A stretch of 64,000 nucleotides of DNA from Collariella sp. IMI 366227 (lineage: Eukaryota > Ascomycota > Sordariomycetes > Sordariales > Chaetomiaceae). The notes under the pieces are model-generated. The model made no database searches, was not told the origin of the DNA, and saw only the letters and a program-made list of their open reading frames with translations. The stretch's first letter is position 1. Each line of letters starts with the position of its first letter. Positions 21,534-31,848 of this stretch are shown piece after piece. The stretch is taken from the NCBI GenBank assembly GCA_027946355.1, contig JAPEUS010000012.1, positions 496,001 through 560,000 on the forward strand, given 5' to 3'. A program made the translations under genes and the position numbers.

Positions 21534-22846
21534 ATGGCGAATGCAACCTTCGTGTCGGATCTCCCGCCATTGCCGGCGTACGAGCTCCAGCCCATGGCCG
21601 ACCTCTTTCCCTTCATCTCGGATTTCTGGCTGTCGTGCATCGCGCCGCACATCGCGTACTGGATCATCTCGGCCATCTTCCACTTCATCGACGTCTACGA
21701 CCTCTTCCCGCAGTACCGCCTGCACACCCCCGAGGAAATCACCCAGCGCAACCTCGCCTCGCGCTACGAGGTCGCCCGCGATGTCATCATCGAGCAGATC
21801 ATCCAGATTGGGACCGTCGCTTTCCTATCGCTGACCGAGGCCCGTCAGATGACCGGCATGGAGGACTATGATGTGGCCGTGTGGGCGACGCGCATCCGGC
21901 TGGCCCAACGCTCGCTGCCCGGCATCCTGGGGGCGATCGGGCTCAACGCCACTGCCATTTCTAAGAATGTGGCTGCCTCGCACCCGATGCTGGCTGGTGC
22001 CTTGGCCGGTGGTCACTATCCGTTCCTGACCACCGCCCTCGGTGATGTTGCTGAAACTGCCGTCCCTGCGTTTGCGGCGTGGGAGTTGCAGTTCGCTAAG
22101 GCTATCTACTGGGTGCTGGTCCCGGCTGTCCAGCTCTGGCTGGCCACCGTCTTCATCGACTCGTGGCAGTACTTTTGGCACCGCGCGATGCACGTCAACA
22201 AGTGGATGTACAGTATGTTTCCCCCCAATCTCAAAGAATCCCCATCCAGAGCAACCTGCTAACACCCTGTGTCCCAGCCCACTGGCACGCCCGCCACCAC
22301 CGCCTCTACGTCCCCTACGCCTACGGCGCGCTCTACAACCACCCGGTCGAGGGCTTCGTGCTCGACACCCTTGGCGCCGCCCTCGGCTACAAGATCTCGT
22401 TCCTCACCCCGCGCCAGGGCATGTTCTTCTTTGTGTTTAGCATGATGAAGACGGTCGACGACCACTGCGGGTACAAGCTGCCGTGGGACCCGCTGCAGCA
22501 CATCACGAGCAACAACGCGGCGTACCACGACATCCACCACCAGAGCTGGGGCATCAAGACGAACTTTTCGCAGCCCTTCTTTACGATCTGGGATCGGATT
22601 CTGGGGACGAGGTGGGAGGGCGATGCTGAGGGGAAGTATGAGAGAACTAGGGAGACGGCGAGGGGGAAGGAGGCGAAGAAGATGTTGCAGACTGCTGCTG
22701 CTGCAGCGGTGAATGGGAATACGAATGGGAATGCGAATGGGAATGGGGTGGCCAATGGAAAGGTGAATGGGAACGGCGTCGCCAATGGGAAGGCAAATGG
22801 GAAGTTGAACGGAAAGGCGAATGGCAAGGCCAAGGGGAAGAAGTGA
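21534..22846 (+). CDS. sur2: Sphingolipid C4-hydroxylase (SUR2/SYR2 family)
   Basis: ER di-iron enzyme that hydroxylates C4 of sphinganine to make phytosphingosine. Exon 1 is 21534-22212, exon 2 22278-22846 (65-nt intron, phase 1); 415 residues. The three histidine boxes of the fatty acid hydroxylase superfamily are present: FWHRAMH, THWHARHHRLYVP and AAYHDIHHQSW. Hydrophobic segments near residues 30-50 and 190-220 fit an ER membrane enzyme. SUR2-specific context is GALYNHPVEGF. After ILGTRWEGD the protein carries an unusual tail of about 45 residues made of Asn-Gly-x-x units ending in Lys. The start codon was chosen by the MANATFVSDLPPLPAYE N terminus. Frame intact. Confidence 0.94.
22711..22842 (+). 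repeat. In-frame AATGGGAA/AATGGCAA-type tandem repeat in SUR2 tail
   Basis: Degenerate 6- and 12-base units (AATGGGAAT, AATGGGAAC, AATGGCAAG and the like) run to the stop codon and encode alternating Asn-Gly dipeptides, shifting toward Lys at the end. The reading frame is kept throughout. Confidence 0.8.
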
Positions 22847-25800
22847 GGGAGAGGATTCAGGATGCAGAAGAATTGGAATTGATTGATGGCCTTCTTCAGT
22901 TGACAACACTTCGCTGGGCGGTGGTGGGAAACTGAAGGGCGGGCAATGCTCGTAATTTCTTTTCTATCTTGGGAAGTCATGACGGATGGGGCCTGTGGTC
23001 TCTTTTTCTTGGATCGATTCTCGAGATGGGCATGGGACAGAAAGAAAACAAAATACTGGGCGATGGGAAGGGATGGAGACGGGTGTTTCATTTCCATTCC
23101 CCCTGATTCTCACCCTCGGTCTCTTTTTCTTGTCTCTCTCTCCTCTTTGCTTCAAAGGGCTGGGTTTTAGATAATGATAGGGACTGGGGCATGAGGCTGG
23201 CACGTCTGCAAAAGAGTCAGTGCTCGATAATGCACGGGTCAACGAGGGGTTTGGAGGTTTTTGGAGGTTTTGGGAGTGGCTTGGATGGCGAATACTAATG
23301 AGGCTATGTATGGCTGCCCTGGCGATAGAGACCGGGCAGACTTTGTTCATGAGGATGGAGGAGCAGGACCAGCTCTTGGTTTGTTACATGGCGGAGGGCG
23401 GATCAGACTACAATAATGCTAATATTATTATTATTCCTACACCGCTGTGCCCTGCGGGCATGTCGGACCCTCAGACATTTACTATACAGGAAAACCGCGC
23501 CCTTGCGGGCCGGGTGAAAAACCTATACCGATGATTAAGGGAAGAAATCAGTGAATGAGCCTGCGAAATACAAAAAGAGAAGGCCTCTTGGCCTCCGACC
23601 GGTGGGAGTCAGATTGCCTACTCCAGCTCGAGCTTCCTAGCCAAGGTGTACATCGGCAGTCTTCCTGAATCCATCAGCCAGCCCGGTATCCTCCTCGTCA
23701 GCCGAGCAGTTGCAGGACTGGCACCCTGTAGAACAGAATAAAAGTCTCGTCGCGTCCTGACTTCTGCTCTCTCCCACGTCCGAGTCAACGGTGGGGAATA
23801 ATGCTAATATACTTACATGGCATCGACGAATTGCGTTTCTCCTGTGGCTTGCTGCTTCGCCCTTGCCGCCGTGGTCCTCCATACTTTTTTCTTTCTTTCT
23901 TTTTTCTTCTTTTTTCTGTTCTTTCTGTTTTTTTTTTTCCTGTTTTTTCCCATCTCTTTCTTTTCATTCATTTTGTGGGCGTTTCCTACTTGCCCGTGGT
24001 GGCGTGTTAATGGTGTAGCACACCCTCATCGAGTCCCGGATCTAACCTAGCAGCGTAGTGCCGCCCGGCCGGAAGGATTGCTGAGCCGATCTGTGGTCGG
24101 CAGATCTTCTCGGATTCTCGGGACCTCGGGCTCGAGGGCATTCGTCTGGTGACGGGTGGCCCGCGAAATTGGCCGTACGACATGAGGTCAATGTATATCC
24201 ATCCGAGATAGCGGCGGGTAGGGGCAGACAAGTACCCATCGTGCAGCGAACTGCCGTCGTCAACGTACCACCAGCGACAGTTGCCGAGTGACGCAAGATT
24301 CGAGTCCAGTGTCAACATGTCAGTTCTTGAAGCTGGGATTGAGTGAAGGACGAAGTTAGAATGTAGACTTCAGCTGGCACCGACCAGACCGCCGCCACTC
24401 GGTGAACTCGCGCTTGTTTTGGGTTGTCGAATCAATGATTGCAGATCAGGGCTGCCGCTGTGCGACTCACCAACCACCACAACCCAAGACATCATCAAGC
24501 CTCTCAAACAACCACACGGCATGTGACACTCACAACCTCACAAATCACCAGAGTCTAGATCGGTCCTAGCCACAAAAAAGCAAGAGAGAAAATATTCTCG
24601 AAACAAACCAGAACACCATCCCATCAGCCTCGTCGTTCACGTCGTTCCTCCCTCCAATCGGCGTTGCCATCCGATTTTCTGCCCGCTCACTGCACCCCCA
24701 CGAACTTAATTTTCGCAACCTGGGGTCTCCAGTGGTGGTCGGGGGGGCTGATGATAAGGCGAGAGTTGGCCGGCGCCTTGCCGGTTCGGGTTACTCAGCT
24801 GCTGACACGGGCGAAACAGGCCACCACTATGGATGCTAGCAAGCTCCTGCGACGGCTTGAGTGATGGTTTGGGGGTGGTGGTCCGGGTGGAATCTGGGAG
24901 GATATGTGCGGAGAGTGTACGAGCGGAGATGAGGGAGAGGGGATGCGGAGGGCCGGGCGGTGAGGGGGTTTTTGGGTTGTGGTCCGGACAGAGGACGGGA
25001 GACGAGGGACAAGATTGAGGTGATCGGGTGTTGGGCCTGTTGGCACCTGTGATCGGGCCCGAGGGTTCAGGTTCTTACAGCTGGGTGGATGCCTGAGGCG
25101 GTTCAGCTGGAATTATCCTCTGATTAAGTGTCCAATTCGGGAGTTATTGGGTGAGAAGCTCTGCTGTTGAGATCCCAATTTGTGTGTTGGTGTTTCAAGT
25201 TGGCTGAGAAACAGAGTTGGGTCGCGGCTGCACCGTGAGAGGTCGGGATGAGAGATGCCCACGCAACGATGCCATTGGCCAATCGCCGACGCTGGTGGCA
25301 GCGGGCCGCAAGAGCGGGTCCTGTCTCAGGAACGTGGCTTTTCGGGGGCTTGTGGCTGCCTGCCGGTTCGTGGATTGGTTCCTGTGCCTGGCGAGTGCCT
25401 GGCGAGTGCCACTGTGCCCCTGACAGAATGGAGCCCTCGATCTGATGTTCGAAACGCTCCCGGGCCCACGACTCCACCATCTGCTGAGGTTCAGTCTGCT
25501 CACTCTGCTCACTCTGGTGCCATGTCTGAGCGTCGACAGACGGGCCCTGTCGCGTCAATTGAGGGCGACGAAGACGCGAGAGAGAAGACGGCCGTGGAGG
25601 TGAGGATCGACAGCTGTCGAGCTCTGGGAGAGCTGAGACATTGACAATTCAATGTTGGCTGCAAGACATCGGCTCAGCTGCATTGCTGTCGACCAAATGG
25701 GCGACCAGATCGGACCCTGGAGATCCCCTTCTGGAAGCCCAGCACCAGCCCCCGCCATTGCTACGAGGATTGGCGGCCAACATGCAGGCACAGCGTCCGT

Positions 25801-27001
25801 TGGCGCCCGTTCCTGCAGCCAGTGTGCGGCGAGACCGTCCGCTGGCCTCGGCCTCACTCCGAACAGACGGACACGCTGCCGGCACAGCAGGACACCGGGC
25901 CAACCGGCGTCGAAACAGTGTCACTGACCGCTATCGCTGATGCCGCGAGCCTGCTGGGGCCCGGCTGGGTGTCACCTCTACGTCGACCGCTTCCACGCTG
26001 TACCCTCAACTACTATCCCGCCTCATCAATGGGAAACAGCATCTTAACTGTCGGTCTGGAAGTGCTATCAGATTCGACAGCAATCCCGAACCGCCATGGG
26101 AGCTGCTCGCTTCTTGACCCAATGGCTTTGCCTGATCGACTGCTCCGCGATCCTCGACTGGTCCACATGGTTGCCATGGCTGCCAGGGGAGACCCCGGCG
26201 CTCGCCCTGTCGAGATTAGCGGTGCATGAACGCCGTCCAATCCCCAGCTGTGATGCTGCCGTCAGCCGCCGCGAATCTGCCATCCCATTCGATGGTGTCG
26301 TCAAAGCTAGCCGTCTCGGGCCAGGAGGCGTCCCTCCATCTCAGCCCGGGGCTGCCTTGGCCGACGCTTCAACCCTGGTGCGGCGTGGGAGACCTGGGGG
26401 AGCGAGGGGGGAGGCTCTCGCACGACCAGGAGATAATGCTCGTCATGGTGCTCCATCGTTGCGTCCGGGGAGGGCTCCTTGTTCTGTGTCCACCATCCTG
26501 CTGCTGCTCCACGTCCGCGTCCAACTTTCTTAAGCTGCTCCCGCCCGCGCCGTCCTCTTGTCTTGTTGCAGCATCATCGCGTCTCATCTCGACCCAACAG
26601 TTGCGGCACAGTCTCCTGCGAACTCCTACCTGCAACTCTTTGAAACGGGCTGGCTCGGCAGCAACTCAAAACAGTGCCTCTCATTGTCCGCCGCCTGCGT
26701 GGCTAAGCGCCGTCCACTCAACCCCACGAGCCGATCCAGTCTGCGCATCATCACAGCGCTTCAAAAGCCGTCTCGGAGCTCCCATTGGCCGAACAGCAGA
26801 TCCTTCATTCTGAAGGACAACTGCCACGTTGTTTTCTGGGGCCGTTCGCGTCTAAGACGGCTTTGGGTGCTGCCCTTGTACCGGTCGTCCCAACTCGCTC
26901 GCGCCGAGGCACTTGTATCGTGCCACTTATAAGACAAACCCGCGGCACCGTCTGAGACTCGGTCCGCGGACGGCGCGACCAGTCCTCCTCGTACCATCGA
27001 C
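22847..27001. other. 4.2-kb region without a supported gene
   Basis: Downstream of SUR2 (22.85-23.6 kb) open frames are short. At 23880-23965 there is a polypyrimidine tract (T runs of up to ten with C). At about 23419-23436 an AT trinucleotide stretch occurs. From about 24.6 to 27.0 kb the sequence is GC-rich and both strands are open in overlapping frames of up to about 195 codons, but none resembles a known family and codon use is not gene-like. Small direct repeats occur, for example GCCTGGCGAGT twice near 25386-25410 and CTGCTCACT twice near 25497-25515. The right part may be a long promoter or leader of the gene starting at 27002. Confidence 0.5.
23880..23965 (+). repeat. Polypyrimidine low-complexity tract
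   Basis: About 85 bases almost wholly T and C, with blocks of CTTTCTTT and a T run of ten. No coding meaning is evident. Confidence 0.8.
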
Positions 27002-28710
27002 ATGGATCCAACAACAACTCTCTTTACTTTCATGCTGTGAGTTGTATTTTTTCGGGGCACTTTAATTTCGTCCTTCGTTTTATATCTCGAGTCTTGCACA
27101 TCGTCGCTGGTCGATCCCTCGCTTGCTCCTTCGCTTCTCGGCACTTCACTCTCCTTTCGGATATTTCCGTCACTCTCTTTCACTTCACAAGTGTACGTCT
27201 TGATGGCTCGGACCCTGTCTCGGCCTGGCGAGGGTCTCATCTGAGCCCTTGCCATGTCGGGGCCGCATTCCTCTTAGAGCCCGCACCGTTTCACAAGGAC
27301 CGTCTCACTTCCGGGCCCGAGCACTAACACCCTGACCAAACAGACAAACACGTCCCTCAACCAAGGTCGTCCAACTCATTGGGTCTTGGGACAACTTCAC
27401 CCGGCCATACACCATGGAACGAGACTCGAAACGGGCCCGCGGCCAATGGAGGGGCTGCTACTCCTTCAAAGACATCGTTTGTGACGGCGATGCCGGCGCA
27501 GTGCCAAAGCGCAATGGCGGTCTAAAAATGGGCCACACCTATTATTATTATGTGGGTGCCTCTTGGTGACACACACAGGAACTGTGTAACTGACTGAGAC
27601 ACGCAGTATGAGCTCGACGGCGTCTCTGAGACCCACGATCCCTCCCAGCCCTCGACCAACACCTGTCCATATCTTCCCGGCCAGACCGTCAACACCCTCT
27701 GGATTCCCGTCGAGCAGTCGGGCAGGAAACGGAGTGCCTCATTGAGCTCTATTCACGAAGAGGACTTCAAGACCATGGATCCCGCCAGCAAATTCCTCAC
27801 TCCTCGGCCCGCGCCGCCACCCCCAGAGCCCATCCGTCGCGTCGGCACCGCCCTGCCTCGCCTCCAGGACCAGAAGCGCTCCGCCTCTCCCAGCTCCTCA
27901 TGGATCTTCTCCCCACGCAAGCTCTTCAGCCGCAAGTCGAGCTCCTCCTCTCTCAGGAAACCACCCTGACCCCCCTCCCGCCCTGAAGACGAGCATTATC
28001 AACGACCCCTCGCTCGGACGGCAGCCGCTCGCGGGACATCTCCCCGAATCCCTCCGCCGCTTCCTCGTCGACACACCCTCGACCACCACCACCACCAACA
28101 CCCCGACCACTCCGACCCCCACAGCCACCACCACCCCGCGCCCCGCAATCCACATCCCCTACGACATCGTCGAAGAAAACGAGCCTGAAGACGACGACAA
28201 CTTCGCCACGTCCGCCATCTCCGAGTCCAACCTCCCTTTACAACAGGCCTCTCCCCACCTCCCCAGCGCGCCCTCTCCCCGCCCTCTCAACATCCTCCCT
28301 CCGGTCTCCATCCTCGCCCTACCTCACCGTCCCGCCTGCGTTTCCCACACGGGCAATCCCCCGTCTTGAGACGTCAAACCTGCAACAGCAGCAGTCGAGC
28401 CTGCCTATTTCCGCTCTCCAGCCGATGTCCCCTCGTTCGCCGGACACGACCTCCCTCCCGGGGTTTGAGATGGATCAATTGGAGGATGATATCGATGATG
28501 ACGAGGAGGACGAGGATGATCTATCGGATGAGTTGGTGGCTCAGCAGAAGGAGATGAGGATGAAGTCGGGCAATAACCCGTTTGCGCGGAACTGGGCGGC
28601 GGCGCTGTCGACGTATAGCCTGCCGAGGACGGCAGGGTCGGGGACGGAACGGAAGCTGGATGGGGAGGGGTGCTTGGGAGGAGTTGGAGTGGGTGGCGGA
28701 GTTTATTTAA
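27002..28710 (+). CDS. Fungal protein with N-terminal AMPK1-CBM-like (glycogen-binding type) domain, frameshifted
   Basis: Exon 1 27002-27036 (MDPTTTLFTFML), then a 307-nt intron, exon 2 27344-27551, a 55-nt intron, and exon 3 from 27607. The first 90 residues form an early-set/CBM48-like fold seen in a fungal family: STKVVQLIGSWDNFTRPY, MERDSKRARGQWRGCYSF, GGLKMGHTYYYYYELDG and CPYLPGQTVNTLWIPVEQ. The rest is Ser/Pro-rich and probably disordered, with an acidic block (DQLEDDIDDDEEDEDD) and the conserved-looking end NNPFARNWAAALSTY. Read straight, the frame stops at 27967-27969. Coding sequence clearly resumes in other frames (DPSLGRQPLAGHLPESLRRF; then PPAFPTRAIPRLETSNL), so at least three indels occur (27954-27970, about 28270-28290, about 28640-28680). 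The last probably leads to AWEELEWVAEFI and a stop at 28708-28710. Biological role unknown. Confidence 0.65.
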
Positions 28711-29759
28711 CTCACTTTGTTTTTGTCTTGTTTGATGCTTTAATTATTTGATGTTTTGGTTTGGCGAAACAAAAGGCGTTTTTTTGGAAGAGGAGGGGAA
28801 GGGGAGGGCACACAGCAAAATTAGACGGGATGGGTTTGGATTTGGCATTGCATACATGGCGTTGCTGGGGATACTAGCGAACTCTTTCACCCGGTAAAGG
28901 GTGATTGATAGAGACCTATGGGGTTCTCTCTCCTCTATCTTGGTTACTGTTTTTTACTTCGCGGCTTGTTGGAACATTACTAGCAAGTCATATTGGACTG
29001 GAGGGTTTGGTTTGCCCACAACGAGGGCAGTTGGAACTGGGGCTGATGGTCGGGCATGTCTTGTGAGCATGTGGATGACACAGTTTCACTAAAGTAGCGA
29101 GGAACAGCTGATAGAAAGCTGAATTGAATTGCTGGTGCCTATTGGCTCCGGTTGTGCTAAATCTTAATTCTTTTTGGCCTATTTTTGCTGTGATTGTGAT
29201 ACCTGTAACTTGCTGTTAGGAGAACTAAACTTGACCCGTCGAGTCCATGCTTCTCTTGAGGGGTGTTTCCAGAGGTTGACCTGCCGACTTGATTCCCCTT
29301 GCCGCTGTGACACGAAAAGTAAAACGCCAGGATATAGCCCCGGCTCTTACAGACGACATGGCATGTCCATCGAACGACTGTGCCATTGGGCGGAGTTTTG
29401 TCCGCCTCTTGAGGCAATGTTGCAATGGATGTGGGCCTCACACGTTTGTTGACTACCCCTTTTTGAGAAAAAAAATGGGAAGGAGAAGCAAGGACTGACA
29501 CTTTCGTAATCGTTTCGGTGCTTTTCCCTCAACCCACCATGCGTCTACGGGGCCCTGAGGCAGAACAAACGAGCAGGAGTGTTTCAAACTCGATATCCAT
29601 CACCGAACACAATTCATTTTCCCTCATGGTATCACAATAAGCAGACCACTTAAACGCCTTCCCAACCATTTCCCCATTCCCAAATTTCCCACCCGACCAT
29701 GTCCTCCAAGCACCTTCAGCAAGCACCTTTCCTTGATCCTCAATTTCCCATCTATCCCC
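28711..29759. other. Intergenic region, convergent 3' ends
   Basis: About 1.05 kb between the AMPK1-CBM gene and the Mis12 gene, which converge here. AT content rises locally (28.9-29.4 kb). No gene supported. Confidence 0.5.
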
Positions 29760-31007
29760 TCACGACTCATCCATCCCCCTCCCCCTCCCCCACCAAGCAA
29801 CCCAACAACCCTCTCCAACCCCTCCACTTCCCCCTCCCCAGCCTCCTCCCCCCCCATCCCACTCCCCATCCCTCACCTCGCCCTCCTCTCCCAGCTCCAA
29901 CCCAGCCACGTTCTCCAGATGCTTCCGTGTCGCGGTCTCGACATACTCCATCCTCTCCCTTCGCCAGCTCTTTTTCTCGTCTTCGTTGTCGTCCTGGGCG
30001 GGGTTGTTGTGTTCAGCAAGGCGTGGGAGGGTATTTCGTAAAGCGGTGGACAGCTCGCGCAGGGCGGAGAGTTGGGAAAGTGTGAAGGCCGTGGTGGTGG
30101 TGAGGGCGTGTGGGCGTCGGCGGTGGGGAGGTCGAGAGGGAGTGCAGGAAGCGGAAGGGGTTTTGGTCGGCTTCTTGGCCTTCTTGGGGGTTTGGGTGTG
30201 GTTCGACCTTGATCCCCTGCGCGGAGCCAACCAACCTCCGCATCTCCCCCAACAGCGCCGCATTCCGGGCGCGCTCGGCCACAAGCATCGTGTTGAGCTT
30301 CTGGCTGGCCTGCAACTGCCGGCGCAGCTTGTTCACACTCTCCACAGTGGGTTTCCCACCACTTTCACCACCGTCCACTTCCATGCCCTCTCCGTTTTCC
30401 TCCCCAACCCGTGTCTCCTCCCCGCCCCCTCAAAATCCAAACCCTCATAATGCCCCAACCTCATCCACCCCATCTCCCCTCCCTCAAACACAGGATATTC
30501 CTCATGACATAAATCTCAAACCGATCAAAATCCTTATCAATGCTCGCCCACAGCAGCGTCTCCAGCTGGTGCGTGCCGACTTCCACTTCCTCTCTGTGTC
30601 TCCTCGCCGCCAGCTCTTCCTCACTCTCCCCCTCCACACCTGCTCCTGGGACATCCCCTGGGGTTGTGGAGGATTCATTTTGTTGTTTTTGGTTGTGGGA
30701 GGAGGATTTGGAGGGGCGGAAACCGAGCGAGGCGGGGGGCGCGTTGAGCAGGCCTTGTTCGATTGAGTGAAGGGCGCGTTCGGCGAGGAAGTTTATGGAG
30801 TTGATTATTTCGTCGAGGAGGGACTGGGGGGTTTTTTTTTTGTTAGCTATGGTTCGGTTTGACCACCTGCAGGCAGGCGGCTCGACAAAAATTGGTGTAG
30901 GATGGGAATTGGGGTGGAGAAGGGGAAGTGTACGAAGGGGGAAAACGTACAACTGGCGGGTAGCCAAAGTGCTCGGTTAGAAGCTCCGTATCAGAGCGTG
31001 AGGCCAT
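29760..31007 (-). CDS. mis12: Kinetochore protein Mis12/MTW1, multiply frameshifted
   Basis: Subunit of the MIS12/MIND complex joining inner and outer kinetochore. Exon 1 is 30951-31007, encoding MASRSDTELLTEHFGYPPV; after a 127-nt GT-AG intron exon 2 starts at 30823 with SLLDEIINSINFLAERALHS. Family blocks follow: GLLNAPPASLGFRPSKSS, VGTHQLETLLWASIDKDFD, RFEIYVMRNILCL. Then the frame must step: GWMRLGHYEGLDF, then SVNKLRRQLQASQKLNTMLV and AERARNAALLGEMRRLVG, then TTTTAFTLSQLSALREL and REYVE-like ERMEYVETATRKHLENV, all in order but in shifting frames. About five one-base steps are needed, at G/C-rich runs (about 30455-30480, 30395-30440, about 30130, 29850-29870, about 29790). The order and completeness of the blocks argue for a real gene with sequence errors. 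The best end is GMDES and a stop at 29760-29762. Confidence 0.8.
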
Positions 31008-31848
31008 GGTGGATTGATGTGTATTGGGTTGTTTTGTTGGAGGGAGGTTGTTGCGCGACGACGCGTTCGAGTGGGATAGATGTTGAATGCGCGACCAATC
31101 AATGGTGGGAAGGATATGAGGGTTAGGGTCAAACTTGGACCAGAAGCATTCACTTGCCATTTAAGGTAAGGCAAGGCCAGGCGAGCAACGAAGTCCAGAG
31201 GAATGGTATCACCGCACACGGCGACTCAATCTTTCAATATTAGGCACACATCCACAGCTAGATTCCATCTACCTTTGCTCAAGATGATAACCAACCGCGG
31301 GCAGCGCCAATCCCAAACCCATCCTCCGATCCAACCGGCCTATACGATGAACCCTCCATATGCTCCCTATGATTTTCTCCCAAGCCCAACACTCCCCTCA
31401 CACTTCAACAACTTTCTTTCTCCTTCGTTCCCCTGTCCATCCTATCAACAACCCACGGCACTATCCGAATCTCACCTCCCTCACCTTCATACGACGACCA
31501 CACCGGAACCAAGCGAAGCAGAATATTCAAAAATAAAACACAAAACCCAAACAAAATACAATAAAAACAAAGGGGGGGTAGGTAGGTTGTGCTATTACAA
31601 GGAGCGAAGTAGAATAGTTGGGTGTGACTAGCAAAACACAGTGGCGCATAGCAAAAAGCTCAAAAGCGAAGAAAGAAAGAAAAAAGAGAGCGGAAAGGGA
31701 GCAAAGGAATTGCGCCAAAGCCAGAAAATGAGATAGTAAACGAACAAAGACCCAAACAAATTACAACAAGATACTCAATTTTGTCCCCAGTTCCCGGTCG
31801 GTTTCACCCTCCTTACCCTTCTCTCCCGAACCGAACCAAGAAAGAGGC
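31008..31848. other. Intergenic region, Mis12 promoter and RRM gene 3' flank
   Basis: About 840 bases. It contains the upstream region of Mis12 and, at 31530-31750, an A-rich stretch that is probably the 3' untranslated region of the RRM gene. An in-frame upstream ATG at 31158-31160 could extend Mis12, but the family start at 31007 is preferred. Confidence 0.5.

Noticed and set aside
24007..24318. Minus-strand frame with a lectin-like look (SLGNCRWWYVDDGS)
   Set aside because: Too short and without the conserved repeats of cyanovirin-type or other lectin domains.
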